DNA of 64,000 nt from Elephas maximus indicus (Eukaryota; Chordata; Mammalia; Proboscidea; Elephantidae). The position numbers and the translations under genes are program-made. Below the pieces are notes generated by a model, which had not been told where the DNA came from, did not search any database, and worked only from the letters and a program-made list of their open reading frames with translations. This document shows positions 35,095 to 47,850 of the stretch, one piece after another. Within the stretch, counting starts at the first letter, position 1, and every line of letters starts with the position of its first letter. The DNA lies in contig NC_064846.1 in the NCBI RefSeq assembly GCF_024166365.1, positions 30,773,866 through 30,837,865 on the forward strand, written 5' to 3'.

Positions 35095-37126
35095 TTTCTA
35101 AGTTCTTAGCATTACACAAATAAAGCCTTGGTTTCTGCTTTGATTTGTTTTGTTTTGGGGGGGAATTACCGTAGCCCTATGAAATTACATCACTTTTATG
35201 CTTTATCCCAATATTACACATTTTTTTCTAATCCTTCTACCTCTGCTCTTGGTCCTCCATCATATTAGTGGGTCTAGTGAATATAATAAATTACCTCCCT
35301 GTGAATCATCAAGTTTACTGCTTAGATTCTGATCCCTGTCTTGCTTCCAATGGTCGTGGCATTGGCTCCTGTGTCCCAGGCAAGCCTGTAAAGCTGGTCT
35401 GACAAGTGTCTCAGCAAAGGTTGTTTTAATTTAGAACAAGTTTAATTAAGACTCTCAGTAGAGGAGCCCCACAGGCCTTCCTGAAGTCTTACTAATGTGC
35501 AATGCAATTATTGTGATATCATGGGAATCAGAACCAAGCAAGTGGATAAATTGTCTGTCAGGAATTATAACATACCGTGTAACTGGTGACTACCAAGATG
35601 ATGGAGAATATTAGTAAAGGAGGAGTTACTGCTTAAGCTAAGGACTCTTGAAAACTAGAAGAAGGGAGTGGGGAATAATTTCTAAAAGAATATGCTTACC
35701 GGAACCAATTCCAAGCCCTTTTTGTGGAGAAAGTAGTAAAATACGAACTAAGTGTGTTTTATGTTAATACCGGATCTTGATACTATAGGAAATGTATTTA
35801 CGTGGAGGGAAATAAGCCCATAGCAGGGTTTTGCTCTTTGATTTCTGAAGGGAGCAATGATACACTCTACCAAAGTCATGCACAAAAGGAAACTCTACTC
35901 TGGTCAGTTATACATAGGAGTGGGAAGAGGGAGAACCTACTCTCTAATCCCCACAGGAAATACTTCCTTATACAAATTTGGCAGTTTGTCTCGGTTCTGG
36001 AGAACAAAGGAACACGCTAACTAGATGTGCAGAAAATTAAATCATTTTCTCACCGCTTGACTTGTGAGGGCTTGGGTGATTACTTCCTAATGTATGGGAG
36101 TATATTTTTGCGCTTGCCAAAATGGAGCACATAAAGCAATGCATTCGTTCACCAATAAAATATTTAAAAAAATAATTTAAAAAGCCAGATCATCTGAATC
36201 AATTTGCATATATTTGTTTTTCAAACCAGCACCCCATGAATCTGTTTTTCCTTATCTCCCTCCTTTCTGTCAGCATTCTCCTTCTCCCTGTAGATTCTAT
36301 TCCCTTCAAACAAAGCATTCGTGCAAGCTGCTTTCAGTATTTCTACAAAACAAGAAGTAGCATTTCCAGTCCACCTTTTGTAGTTATTTGACCTTGCTGC
36401 TTTTCTGAACATAAAAGTCTTATTCTCTGTAGAACTGCTGGCGGTATGAGAAACTATCAGTCAATTTTACAGATGCTACAAACACTTCAGTTCACTACAA
36501 AGTTAAGAGTATCATAGTAAATCTCACATTATGGGTTCTATTTTCAAATAATTGACTTAGGAGCAAGCATTATTTAGGCCCATCTCTTGCAAGCAGTGGG
36601 ATCCGCAGGTGAAAAGAACCCAGAATATCAATCTGGGACATTAGTGACATCATAACAAGTGCCATAGCCTGAATTTCCAAGATATGGCTTAGGAAATGTA
36701 AAATGCTGTCATTCAGTACAGAGCTGAATGCATTTTAAGGGAAACACAGAGATGCTGAGGGTGGGGATAATCACTCCTATTAGCCACATCAGAAAATATA
36801 TTTAAAATTTAAACATTTACCCCAAATCTCAGAGTTTTGTAAGAATATGAATTCATGATTACTTTTTAAAACGCTTGGAAATATTGAGATAGCCAGTTTA
36901 CTTTTAAAACTAAAATTAGCCAGTGAAGGTAGTCTTCCATTAAGCCCAGGTAGAAAGTAACCATCATTGCTCTATTCCTAGAATGTCCAAAGGTGTCTTT
37001 ATCAACTGCGTTCTTCTTTAAAAAGCAAATTACATCTGATAGCATTTCTTCTTTTTATCCTTGAGTGTGAATTCAGTATACAATAGAAAACTTGGGCTTT
37101 CTATGACAGAGGGCATTTGAAATAAA
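35095..37126. other. Intergenic DNA, nothing recognised
   Basis: This is a 2.0-kb stretch with no gene or repeat I can assign. A 72-codon frame at 35802-36020 and a 63-codon minus-strand frame at 36221-36412 have no recognisable features. Confidence 0.5.
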
Positions 37127-37167
37127 TATATGTGTGTGTATATATATATACACATATATGTATGTAT
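37127..37167. repeat. (TG)n(TA)n microsatellite
   Basis: TATGTGTGTGTATATATATA and similar alternating text directly precede the SINE at 37171. Confidence 0.9.
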
Positions 37168-37170
37168 CTA

Positions 37171-37335
37171 CGGAAACCCTGGTGGCATAGTGGTTAAGTG
37201 CTATGGCTGCTAACCAAGAGGTCGGCAGTTCAAATCCGCCAGGCGCGCCTTTTAAACTCTATGGGGTAGTTCTACTCTGTCCTATAGGGTCGTTATGAGT
37301 CGGAATCGACTCGACGGCAGTGAGTTTTTGGGTTG
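37171..37335 (+). repeat. AfroSINE, well preserved
   Basis: The head GGAAACCCTGGTGGCATAGT, an A-box-like TAGTGGTTAAG and a B-box-like GTTCAAATCC are clear. The terminal AATCGACTCGACGGCAGTGA keeps its CpGs, which suggests a young copy. It inserted in a microsatellite, and TATGTATGTAT text lies on both sides. Confidence 0.93.
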
Positions 37336-37450
37336 TATGTATGTATGTATGTATATATATATCACCTTCCACTTATCCATATAGACCCAGAAATGCAGCA
37401 TGCATGTGAGGATACACACACACACACACTCAGGCACACACATACACAGA
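37336..37450. repeat. (TATG)n and (CA)n microsatellites
   Basis: TGTATGTATGTATGTATG lies at 37336-37355 and an interrupted CACACA run at 37417-37445. Confidence 0.9.
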
Positions 37451-37883
37451 TTCAACCAAGATTCAAATATCTGCTTGTGCATTTGCCAAGACAAATATTC
37501 CATGCTTGCCTCTTACCGCAATCAGCAATTACATCACATTGCTTCTCTCTGACATTTCTCTCCGTTGTATGAATATTCTATCCATTATCACCTGTGTATT
37601 TCCCCTTACATGAAATAACTCCCATATTCCTACAAACCCCTTTGCCAACTAACAAATGTGTTTATTCTTTAATGTACATGCAGTCCATACAATTTGTACT
37701 CTGAGGAGCCTTCTCAAACAAACCTCCCCCGCCCCCCGTTAATACCATCGTACAGCATGGCCCCCACTTTATTGGGGAGAGGGAGAAGAGTGGTGCATAC
37801 CACTATTATAAACATTATCACATTATTTTGTGATTCATTCTTCTATATATTGCCTCAACCAGATTGTGAGCATAACAAGAATA
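37451..37883. other. Intergenic DNA, nothing recognised
   Basis: I see no gene or assignable repeat here. Confidence 0.45.
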
Positions 37884-37960
37884 CCAAAACCAAAACCTGT
37901 TGCCATCAAGTCAATTCCAACTTATAGCAACCCTACAAGACAGAGTAGAACTGCCCCTTA
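37884..37960 (-). repeat. AfroSINE 3' half, 5' truncated
   Basis: Only the RTE-like end and the CAGAGTAGAACTGCCCC segment remain. The head is missing. Confidence 0.8.
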
Positions 37961-38040
37961 ATAGAGACTGTTTTCTTTATATTGTATCCTCAGTGCCTGG
38001 CACAGAGTAGGCACCTAATAAAATGTTAATGAATGGGATG
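37961..38040 (+). repeat. L2/MIR 3'-end-like relic
   Basis: CAGTGCCTGGCACAGAGTAG followed by GCACCTAATAAAATG and AATGAATG is the standard end of these old repeats. Confidence 0.5.
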
Positions 38041-38209
38041 TCAAATGCTACTATGCCCCAGTTAGTAAAATTAATATTCTCTTAAGCAAATAATAGTTTA
38101 TAAGGGAAAATCGATTTTAAAAAATCCATGTTTGTTTCAAAGGCACATATAAGTAATTTTGACATTTCCTCTGTTTTAAATGTTGTCACCTTGTAGGTAT
38201 TAATGCAGC

Positions 38210-38609
38210 TTAGTTATCTCATGGGGCTATAACACATAAACCACGAGTGGGTGGCTTCAATAAACAGAAATTTATTTTCTCACAGTTTAGGAGGCTAGAA
38301 GTCTGAAATCAAGGTGCAAGCTCTAGGAAAAGGCTGTCTCTCTTTGTCAGCCTTGAAGAAGGTCTTTGTCTTTTCTGAGCTTCTGCTCCTAGGTGATCTT
38401 CCTGTGGTTTGGCATCTATCTTACCCCATCTCTGCTTTCCTGTTTAATCTCTTTCATATCTCAAGAGAGATTGACTCAAGACATATCCTACGATAATACT
38501 GTCTCATTAACATAACAAAGAAAAACATCCTCACATGGGATTATAACCACAGGAACAGAGGTTAGGATTTACAACACATATTTTTGGGGACACAATTCAA
38601 TACCCAACA
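38210..38609 (-). repeat. MaLR 3' LTR
   Basis: About 400 bp, sharing with the 5' LTR such blocks as CAGTTTAGGAGGCTA and GGATTATAACCAC. On the minus strand it contains GTGAGAAAATAAATTT, which includes a likely poly(A) signal. Confidence 0.78.
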
Positions 38610-39339
38610 TTACACCTTCGGCCCTCCAAAATTTATGTCCTTGTCACACGCAAAACACATTCACCCCATCACATCATCCCAAAATCTTAAATCAACTCCA
38701 AGTCTAAATTCCATCCTGGGACAAAATTCCTCTTCATCTGTGAACCTGTGAAACCTGGAATACAAGTTATCTGTTCCAAAGTACAATAGTGGAACAGACA
38801 CAAGGTAGACATTTCCTTTACAAGTGGGAGAAACTGGAGAGAAAGAAGGGATAACAGGCACCAAGCAAGAACAGCAGAACAATTTACATTAGCTCTCGAA
38901 GCTTGAAAATAATCTTCTGTTCTCTGAGACCAACTGGACACTGGATGTCGGCCATGTCCTCTGGGTTCTGGGTGGAGGCCCCTTGGCTCTGAGCCTCAGT
39001 CAATGGCTTATCTAGGGTATGGCACCAGCCCTGGGCACATAGTTCCACTGAGCAGTTTCTAGTAAGTTGGTGCAGGCCAGTGTACTTACTCGAGCACTGT
39101 AATGTGCTAATGAAAAGATTAACGAGCTTGGCCTGTATTTTTGGGCTGACATTATGGTAAAGTTATCTAAGAGACAGGTGTCAGATGTTTGGATAGGAGC
39201 ACAATTTCAGTGCTTGCCATACGTGCTATTTCATGTAGATACACCGCTAGCCTACAGGACTAATAGAAACTGCTCGGTGGCTCCACGTGCCCCAGGCTGG
39301 TGCAATACCTGCCATACCCTCGTTGTGCATCTGACTTCA

Positions 39340-39660
39340 GCTTCACCTTCTGGGCCCATTGGGATGGCACTCTGCTCCCTCTGTTTTGGGCAGCCCCATT
39401 CTTCTAGTCCATCTGAGTGGTGACCCCACCCCCTCAGCCCAGGCAGACTCCATTCTTCTGCCCCTTGGGCATGGCAGCCCTGCCCCATCAGCTTTGGGTG
39501 GCAGCCCTATCTCCCTGGTGCACTTCAACGGCAGCCTCACACTCCGGAAACCGAGTTGGGGAAGATCCAACTCTTTGAAACCTAGGAAGCTGTGACCCCA
39601 CCCTTTGAGGTCCAGGAGATGGTGGCCCTACACTCTGAAACCGAGGAGATCTTGCTTCCC
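39340..39660. repeat. Degenerate GC-rich tandem repeat inside the MaLR
   Basis: Units such as GGCAGCCCCATTCTTCT, GGCAGACTCCATTCTTCTG and GGCAGCCCTGCCCC recur, followed by TTTGAAACC / TTTGAGGTC / TCTGAAACC units. The repeat length is irregular, roughly 25-40 bases. Confidence 0.6.
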
Positions 39661-40060
39661 ATGCTCCTTTCAACAGTTCTGCTGATCTCTGAGCTGTTCT
39701 AGGGATGGTCCTTTTCTTTTCTTGGAGGACAACAGATGTAATTACTTTGGCCTGTTTCCTGCCTGTAGAATTCCAAGAGGCAGCCAGTGTTCTTTTCTTT
39801 TGTTCTTTCTCTATCCCCTTTAGTCCAAGCTGATGGGTTTTCTGTTGGGGTAGTTGGTTAGATCCATCAGTCACAGGCTGAATATCTTTAACAAAAGATT
39901 GTGTAACCTCATCCTTGGTGAACATTCTAGGACACATGTCCATAGTTTGTACAACAGAATTTTCCAAATCTTTAAGTTCTGTGATCATTTTGCACAGTTC
40001 ATTTTTAAGTCCATCTCTTTCCTCTCGCATTTTACTAGAAGTGTCAAGGAGAAGCCACAC
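39488..40060 (-). pseudogene. MaLR internal frame (gag-like remnant)
   Basis: This 190-codon frame sits within the retroelement internal region. Its first third is charged and could form a coiled coil (EERDGLKNEL and ITELKDLENS segments). The last third is made of Pro/Gly/Arg-rich repeats from the GC-rich tandem array. I see no zinc knuckle and no protease motif. Position and size fit the gag-like frame of MaLR elements, but I cannot show homology by eye. It is a defective remnant. Confidence 0.45.
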
Positions 40061-40290
40061 GGCCCCTTTAAGATTTTGCTTATAAATCTCCTCAGCTAGA
40101 TATCCAAGTTTATCACTTACAAGTTCTACCTTCCACCAAACATTTGAACATAAATCAGAAATACGTATTCTCTAAAATGATACCGTCTCTGTATTTTTCC
40201 TCACTTCCTTCTGAGAGATCACCGGTATTTCCTCTGATGTGCATAATTCTACCAACTGTCTCTTCAAGGCAATCTAGGCTTTTAGTATTA

Positions 40291-40452
40291 CAACAACCAA
40301 CCTATTGCCATCCAGTCAACTCCAACTCATAGCAACCCTATAGGACAGAGCAGAACTGCCCCATAGGGTTTCCAAGGAGCGCCTGTTGGGTTCAAACTGC
40401 CAACCTTTTGGTTAGCAACTGTGGCTCTTAACCACTATGCCACCAGGGTTTA
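40291..40452 (-). repeat. AfroSINE inside the MaLR
   Basis: This is a full-length minus-strand SINE, from AACCTATTGCCATCCAGTC to the head complement CCACCAGGGTTT, in retroelement internal sequence. Confidence 0.88.
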
Positions 40453-40549
40453 GGCACTTAAAACTCTTGCAGTCTCTATTACCCAATTCCAAAATCATTT
40501 CTACATTTTAGGTATTAGAGCAGCACCCCCACTTCTCAGTACCAAGTTC

Positions 40550-40919
40550 TGTCTTAGTTATCTAGTGCTGCTGTAACAGAAATACGGCAAATGCGGGGTT
40601 TTAACAAACAAGAAGTTATTTTCTTACAGTTTAGGAGGCTATAACTCCAAATTCAGGGTGCTGGCTCTAGGGGAAGGCTTTATGTTGGCTGTGGAGGAAG
40701 GTAATTGCCTCTTCTGAGCTTCTGCTCCTGGGTGATCTTCTTGTGGCTTGGCATCTCTCTCCCTTCACCTCTGCTTTCTTGTTTAATCTCTTTTATATCT
40801 CAAAAGAGACTGGCTAAACATAACAAAGATGACTCATTCTCAAATAGGATTATAACCACGGGAATAGAGATTAGGATTTACAACACGTATTTTGGGGGGA
40901 CGCAATTCAATCCCTAACA
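40550..40919 (-). repeat. MaLR 5' LTR
   Basis: It starts TGTCTTAGTTATCTAGTGCT and ends TCCCTAACA on the plus strand, so the minus-strand LTR runs from TG to CA as expected for an LTR. Confidence 0.78.
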
Positions 40920-40924
40920 GCAGC

Positions 40925-42490
40925 ATATAGAATAACAAACAAAGTTTTCTTGGTAGCTGTGCTTAGAAATATATGATATGTAAATAGTTTTCGATCTCTA
41001 ATAGTGCTGATTTAATAAAAATATTGTGAACTTATTTACTTTCAGTAAATACAACTTTCTTTCAACAGGTGTTATTTACGTGCATACTATGTGCAAAAAT
41101 AAACTGGCTAATTTCCTCATTAGGTGTAATTTGGGATTAGGTTATGACCTGTACAATGCACACAGAAGATATATAGAATATATACTAAACTGGAACACTA
41201 AAACAGATTCAAATAGAGAATTAAAAAAAAAGTAGCGACAGGCTACAACCAGATCCTAAAAAAGGATCTTCTTCAAATTTCTTGGGAGAGGGTGGGCATG
41301 GGAGAGATTTCTAAATGAAAATATGTTGCCTGTAAACTGATGAAGTAGACAAAACAATATCAGTAAGTTGTTCAGCGACCTAATAAGTGAGTCAAGTAGC
41401 TTCAAAATGCAGAAATGTCCTCTGCTTTTGGACCAGTAGAAATCTCTTTGTTTTCCAAAGCAAGTAGAGAGAGAGAGAGGAAAAAAAGATGACATGGATG
41501 GCTGGTATTTAAGAAAAGGATGCTTGATCCTAATCCAGAACATAGGAGAAATTGTTCAAAACCAATTTCTTCTTTGCAAAGATTAACCCCCAAGTGCTGC
41601 CACTGTCAGGATTCGCTTGAATAATCTGCCTAAGGGTTGCTTCAGTGTTTTCACCCATCTTTTTCTGGGAAAAAAAGAAAATAAAAACATGGGATGACAT
41701 TTTTGTCTGAGTGCTTCTCCTTTCAATCATGCTATGATGTTGCATTCTTCTGGTTCTCTCGTAAAAATAAATAAATAAGTGAAAAGCCTTTCCATATAGC
41801 AACCTCACACTTCCTGTTGCACACCAAGGCTCTTGTTAATGAAAATTGATTTTTGTGTAAGTTACGTAGGAGAATCATGTACTTCCCGGCATACAGTAAG
41901 TCATTTCTGAGTATAGCCTCAGAGACAGGTTCACATCTGGGATCGTGCTTAGAATTACACGGAAATGCTAATGGAGAATCTGATACTTGAAATGCTAGCA
42001 GGCAAACTTCACTAAAACTGAATGTGACTCACTAAAACCTCCTTGCATCAGTGCCTGCTCCCCCTCCCCAAATACACACCTTAACTATGTTCATGGTGGG
42101 GGGTGTCTATAGATTAATTGTATTCATTTCCATACTTTCAAGAAACTCAATTTCCACAAGCCAAAGATGTGAAAAGAATAAGAATAAATAATGTTGGGCT
42201 GTTTTGACATCCCTGACATCACGTCGTTCTCTTTGTTTTGACAAGAAAAAGTAGATTATATTTGTAGTGTTCATTATCCCAATTAGCCTCAGCTCATCTT
42301 AGTAACACAGTGTTTCTTGTTTTACACATGATACAAAACATTAAGGCCCAACAATGTAAGGCAAGGCCCATATGTGGCATCTTTTATTAAAATCTTTTTG
42401 ATTGATATTATCCACTAGCAAGGACCAATGTCTATTGTAGTATAAGAGACCCCATAGGAGTCCGTGCCTGTTTGCAACAATGATGAAAAA
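40925..42490. other. Intergenic DNA, nothing recognised
   Basis: This 1.6-kb AT-rich stretch contains minus-strand frames of 92 and 95 codons near 41256-41808 with no recognisable motif. Nothing here is assignable. Confidence 0.5.
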
Positions 42491-42845
42491 TCTGACCTAT
42501 TATATATTTTGCTTATGTATTTGTCTCGCCTCACTAGAACATAGCCCCTCTAGGGCAAATGTTTCTTTTTCTGCCTTGTTCATTCCTATAACCTCAGTGC
42601 CTACAAAAGTAGTTAGCAAATACCAAAAAAAACAAACCAAGCCCGTTTCCATCGAGTTGATGCCAACTCATAGTGACCCTATGGGACAGAGTAGAACTGG
42701 CCCATAGGGTTGCCAAGCAGTGCCTGGTGGATTCAAATTGCTGACCTTTTGGTTAGCAGTCATAGCACCTAACCACTGGGCCACCAGAGCTCCAATTAGC
42801 AAATATTTCTTGATTGAGTGAGTGAATGAATAAATGCAAATATCT
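42491..42845 (+). repeat. L2 3' end, split by an AfroSINE
   Basis: CACTAGAACATAGCCCCTCT, CTCTAGGGCAAATG and AACCTCAGTGCCTAC follow the L2 3' end. After the SINE the text resumes as AAATATTTCTTGATTGAGTG and GAATGAATAAATG. Confidence 0.7.
42623..42795 (-). repeat. AfroSINE in L2
   Basis: An exact 10-bp duplication, TTAGCAAATA, lies at 42613-42622 and 42796-42805. Confidence 0.92.
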
Positions 42846-43989
42846 TTGCTTGAAATCAGTACCATTCAAATCACAGGACCTATCTTTTTTTTTCACCACC
42901 ATTAGCACTCACAGGAATTTCAAATATCAGATATGAAAGCAGGAAGGTTTTCCTTCTTATATTGCTACCTCACTATCCCTCCGTCACATTTTGTTTAGTC
43001 ATAACTTTGTGCTTTTTTATATTCCTTCCTCTGTTTGGAATTCCCTTACTTTTTTTTTTAATAATTTTTATTGTGCTTTAAGTGAAAGTTTACAAATCAA
43101 GTCAGTCTCTCACACAAACATCCATATACTCCTTGCCACACACTCCCAATTACTCTCCCCCTAATGAGACAGCCCACTCTCTCCCTCCACTCTCTCTTTT
43201 CGTGTCCTTTTGGCCAGCTTCTAACCCCCTCCACCTTCTCATCTCCCCTCCAGGCAGGAGATTCCAACATAGTCTCAAGTGTCCACCTGATCCAAGAAGC
43301 TCACTCCTCACCAGCATCCCTCTCCAACCCATTGTCCAGTACAATCCATGTCTGAAGAGTTGGCTCTGGGAATGATTCCTGTCCTGGGGCAACAGAAGGT
43401 CAGGGGGTCATGACCACCGGTATCCTTCCAGTCTCAGTCAGACCATTAATTCTGGTCTTATGAGAATTTGGGGTCTGCATCCCACTGCTCTACTGCTCCC
43501 ACAGGGATTCTCAGTAGTGTTCCCTGTCAGGGAAGTCATCGGTTGTAGCCGAGCACCATACAGTTCTTCTGGTCTCAGGATGATGTAGTCGCTGGTTCCT
43601 GTGGCCCTTTCTGTCTCTTGGGCTTGTGTCCTTGGTGTTCTTCATTCTCCTTTGATCCAGGTGGGTTGAGGCCAATTGATGCATCTTAGATGGCTGCTTG
43701 CTAGCACTTAAGACCCCAGAAGCCACTCACCAAAGTGGGATGCAGAATGTTTTCTTAATAGATTTTATTATGGCAATTGACTTAGATGTCCCCTGAAACC
43801 ATGGTCCCCAGACCTCTGCCCCTGCTACGCTGGCCTTCGGAAGCATTCAGTTTATTCAGGAAAATCTTTGCTTTTGGTTTAGTCCAATTGTGCTGACCTC
43901 CCCTGTATTGTGTTCTGCCTTTCTCTTCACCTAAAGTGGTTCTTACCTACTATCTAATTAGTGAGTACCCCTCTCCTACCCTCACTCCC

Positions 43990-46900
43990 TCCCCCGTCTC
44001 ATAACCACAAAAGAATGTTTTCTTCTCAGTTTAAACTATTTTCCAAGTTCTCGGAATAGTGGTCGTATACAATATTTGTCCTTTTGCAACTGACTAATTT
44101 CACTCAGCATAATGCCCTCCTGGTTCCTTCATGTTATGAAATGTTTCACAGATTCCTCACTGTTCTTTATTGATGCGTAGTATTCCATTGTGCGAATATA
44201 CCATAATTTATTTATCCATTCATCCGTTGATGGGTACCTTGGTTGCGTCCATCTTTTTGCTGTTGTAAACAGTGCTGCAATAAACATGGGTGTGCATATA
44301 TCTGTTCATGTAAAGGCTGTTATTTCTCTAGGATATATTCCAAGGAGTGGGATTGCTGGATCGAATGGTAGTTCTATTTCTAACTTTTTAAGGAAGTGCC
44401 AAATCGATTTCCAAAGTGGTTGTACCATTTTACATTCCCACCAGCAGTGTAGAAGTGTTCCAATCTCTCCACAGCCTCTCCAACATTTATTATTTTGTGT
44501 TTTTTGGATTAATGCCAGCCTTGTTGGAGTGAGATGAAATCTCATTGTAGTTTTGATCTGCATTTCTCTAATGGCTAATGATAGTGAACATTTCCTCATG
44601 TATCTGTTAGCTACCTGAATGTCTTCTTTAGTGAAGTATCTATCCATATCTTTTGCCCATTTTTTAATTGGGTTATTTGTCTTTTTGCAGTTGAGTTTTT
44701 GCAGTATCATGGAGATTTTAGAGATCAGGCGCTGATCAGAAATGTCATAGCTAAAAACATTTTCCCAGTCTGTAGGCAGTCTTTTTACTCTTTTGGTGAA
44801 GTCTTTGGATGAGCATAAGTGTTTGATTTTTAGGAGCTGCCAGTAATCTAGTTTTTCTTCTACATTCTTCACAATGTTTTCTATACTGTTTATGCCATGT
44901 GTTAGGGCTCCTAACGTTGTCCCTATTTTTTCTTCCATGATCTTTATCATTTTAGATTTTATATTTAGATCTTTGATCCATTTTGAGTTAGTTTTCGTGC
45001 ATGGAGTGAGGTATGGGTCTTGTTTCATATTTTTGCAGATGGATATCCAGTTATGCCAGCATCATTTGTTAAAAAGACTGTCTTTTCTCCATTTAACTGT
45101 TTTGGGGCTTTTGTCAAATATCAACTGGTCATATGTGGATGGATTTATGTCTGGATTCTCAATTCTGTTCCATTGGTCTATGTATCTGTTGTTGTACCAG
45201 TTCCAGGCTGTTTTGACTACTGTGGCGGTAAAGTTCTGAAATCAGGTAAAGTAAGGCCTCCCACCTTGTTCTTCTTTTTCAGTAATGCCTTGTTTATCCA
45301 GGGCCTCTTTCCCTTCCGTATGAAGTTAGTGATTTGTTTCTCCATCTCATTAAAGAATGTCCTTGGGATTTGGATTGAAATTGCATTAAATGTATAGATC
45401 GCTTTTGGTAGAATAGACATTTTTATAATGTTAAGTCTTCCTATCCATGAGCAAGGTATGTCGTTCCACTTATGTAAGTCCTCTTGTGGTTTCTTGCAGA
45501 AGCAAACTGTAGTTTTCTTTGTATAAGTCTTTTACATCTCTGGTAAGATTTATTCCTAAGCATTTTATCTTCTTGAGGGCTACTGTAAACGGCATTGATT
45601 TGGTGATTTCCTCTTCCATGTTCTTTTTGTTGGTGTAGAGGAATCCAACTGATTTTTGTATGGTTCTCTTGTATCCCAATACTCTGCTGAACTCTTCTAT
45701 TAGTTTCAGTGGTTTTCTGGAGGATTCCTTAGGGTTTTCTGTGTATAAGATCTTGTCATCTGCAAATACAGATACATTGATTTCTTCCTTGCCAATCTGG
45801 ATGCCCTTTATTTCTTTATCTAGCCTAATTGCTCTGGCTAGGACTTCCAGCACAATGTTGAATAAGAGTGGTGATAAAGGGTATCCTTGTCTGGTTCCGA
45901 TCTCAATGGGAATGCTTTCAGGCTCTCTCCATTTAGGGTAATGTTGTCTGTTGGCTTTGTATAAATGCCCTTTATTATGTTGAGGAATTTTCCTTCTATT
46001 CCTATTTTGCTGAAAGTTTTTATCATGAATGAGTGTTGAACTTTGTCAAATGCCTTTTCTGCATTAATTGATAAAATCATGTGATTCTTGTCTTTTGTTT
46101 CATTTATGTGGTGGATTACATTTATTGTTTTTCTAATGTTGAACCATCCCCGCATACCTTGGATGAATCCCAGTTGCTCATGGTGAATTATTTTTTTGAT
46201 ATGCTGTTGAATTCTATTGGCTAGAATTTTGTTGAGGATTTTTGTATCTACATTCATGAGGGATATAGGTCTATAATTTTCTTTTCTTGTGGTGTCTTTA
46301 CCTGGTTTTAGTATCAGGGAGATGGTGGCTTCATAGAATGAGTTTGGTAGTATTCCATCCTTTTCTATGGTCTGAAATACCTTTAGTAGTAGTGGTGTTA
46401 ACTCTTCTCTGAAAGTTTGGTAGAACTCTGCAGTGAAGCCGTCCAGACCAGGGCTTTTTTTTTGTTGGGAGTTTTTTGATTACCTTTTCAATCTCTTCTT
46501 TTGTTATGGGTCTGTTTAGTTGTTCTACCTCTGTCTGTGTTAGTTTAGGTAGGTAGTGTGTGTCTAGGAATTCATCCATTTCTTCTAGGTTTCCAAATTT
46601 GAGTGTAGTTTTTCATAGTAATCTGATATGATTCTTTTAATTTCAATTGGATCTGTTGTAATATTGCCCATCTCATTTCTTATTCGGGTTATTTGCTTCC
46701 TCTCCTGTTTTTCTGTTGTCAGTTTGGCCAATGGTTTATCAATTTTGTTGAATTTTTCAAAAAACCAGCTTTTGGTCTTGTTAATTCTTTCAATTGTTTT
46801 TCTATTTTCTATTTCATTTAGTTCAGCTCCAATTTTTATTATTTGTTTTCTTCTGGTGCCTGTGGGTTACTTTTGTTGCTCTCTTTCTATTTGTTCAAGT

Positions 46901-47850
46901 TGTAGGGATAATTCTTTGATTTTGGCCCTTTCTTCTTTTTGGATGTGTGCATTTCTTGATCTAAATTGGCCTCTGAGCCCTGCTTTTGCTGTGTCCCAAA
47001 GGTTCTGATAGGAAGTGTTTTCGTTCTCATTGGATTCTATGAATTTCTTTCTTCCATTCTTAATGTCTTCTATAATCCAGTCTTTTTTGAGCAGGGTATT
47101 GTTCAGTTTCCAAGTGTTTGATTTCTTTTCCCTGCTTTTCCTGTTATTGATTTCCATTTTTATGGCCTTATGGTCAGAGAAGATGCTTTGTAATATTTCA
47201 ATGTTTTGGATTCTGCTAAGGCTTGCTTTATGACCTAATATGTGATCTATTCTAGAGAATGTTCCACGTGCACTAGAAAAGAAAATATAGTTGGTTGCTG
47301 TTGTGTGGAGTGTTCTCTATATGTCTATGAAGTCAAGTTGGTTGATTGTGGCCTTTAGGTCTTCTGTGTCTTTGTTGAGCTTCTTTCTGGATGTCCTGTC
47401 CTTCACCGAAAGTGCTGTGTTGAAGTCTCCTACTATTATTGTGGAGCTGTCTATCTCACTTTTCTATGCTGAGAGAGTTTGTTTTATGTATCTTGCAGCC
47501 CTGTAATTGGGTGCATAAATATTTAATAAGGTTATATCTTCTTGGTGTATTGTCCCTTTAATCATTATATTGTGTCCTTCCTTATCCTTTCTGATGGATT
47601 TAACTTTAAAGTCTATTTTTTCAGGAATTAATATTGCCACTCCTGCTCTTTTTTGATTGTTGTTTGCTTGATATATTTTTTTCCATCCTTTGAGTTTTAG
47701 TTTGTTTGTGTCTCTAAGTCTATGGTGTGCCTCTTCTAGGCAGTATATAGACGGATCTTGTTTTTTAATCCATTCTGCCACTCTCTGTTCTTTATTGGTG
47801 CATTACTCCATTTACATTCAGGGTAATTATGGATAGGTATGAATTTATGA
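43990..47850 (-). pseudogene. L1 ORF2 (endonuclease-reverse transcriptase), broken
   Basis: On the minus strand the sequence reads LNVNG at the start of ORF2 (near 47840), then a segment at 47464-47781 with AEWIKKQDPSIYCLEE and LLNIYAPN of the endonuclease. The reverse transcriptase follows: the segment at 45838-46257 has [18 protein letters not shown] and [13 protein letters not shown], and 45470-45853 has [11 protein letters not shown] with the catalytic Asp pair. The C-terminal part at 44306-45028 ends in FDPAIPLLGIYPRE. At least six frame breaks separate these pieces. The protein would nick target DNA and copy L1 RNA; no intact product is possible. Confidence 0.92.

Larger units (their letters stand above)
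38204..40924 (-). mobile_element. MaLR-type endogenous retroelement with both LTRs
   Basis: Two related, same-direction LTRs flank 1.9 kb of internal sequence, all on the minus strand. The 5' LTR is at 40550-40919 and the 3' LTR at 38210-38609. The internal sequence next to the 5' LTR reads TTGGTACTGAGAAGTGGG, which I recall as typical of MaLR internals. A purine-rich GGAGGGCCGAAGG lies just before the 3' LTR. GCAGC at 38205-38209 and 40920-40924 is a candidate 5-bp target duplication. There is no pol or env. It is an ancient, defective copy. Confidence 0.75.

Noticed and set aside
39488..40060. 190-codon frame as a novel proline-rich host protein
   Set aside because: It lies between two LTRs of the same element and includes its tandem array, so it is retroelement internal sequence.
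44306..45028. 240-codon minus-strand frame as a host gene
   Set aside because: It matches the C-terminal part of L1 ORF2 in order and position within a full-length L1.
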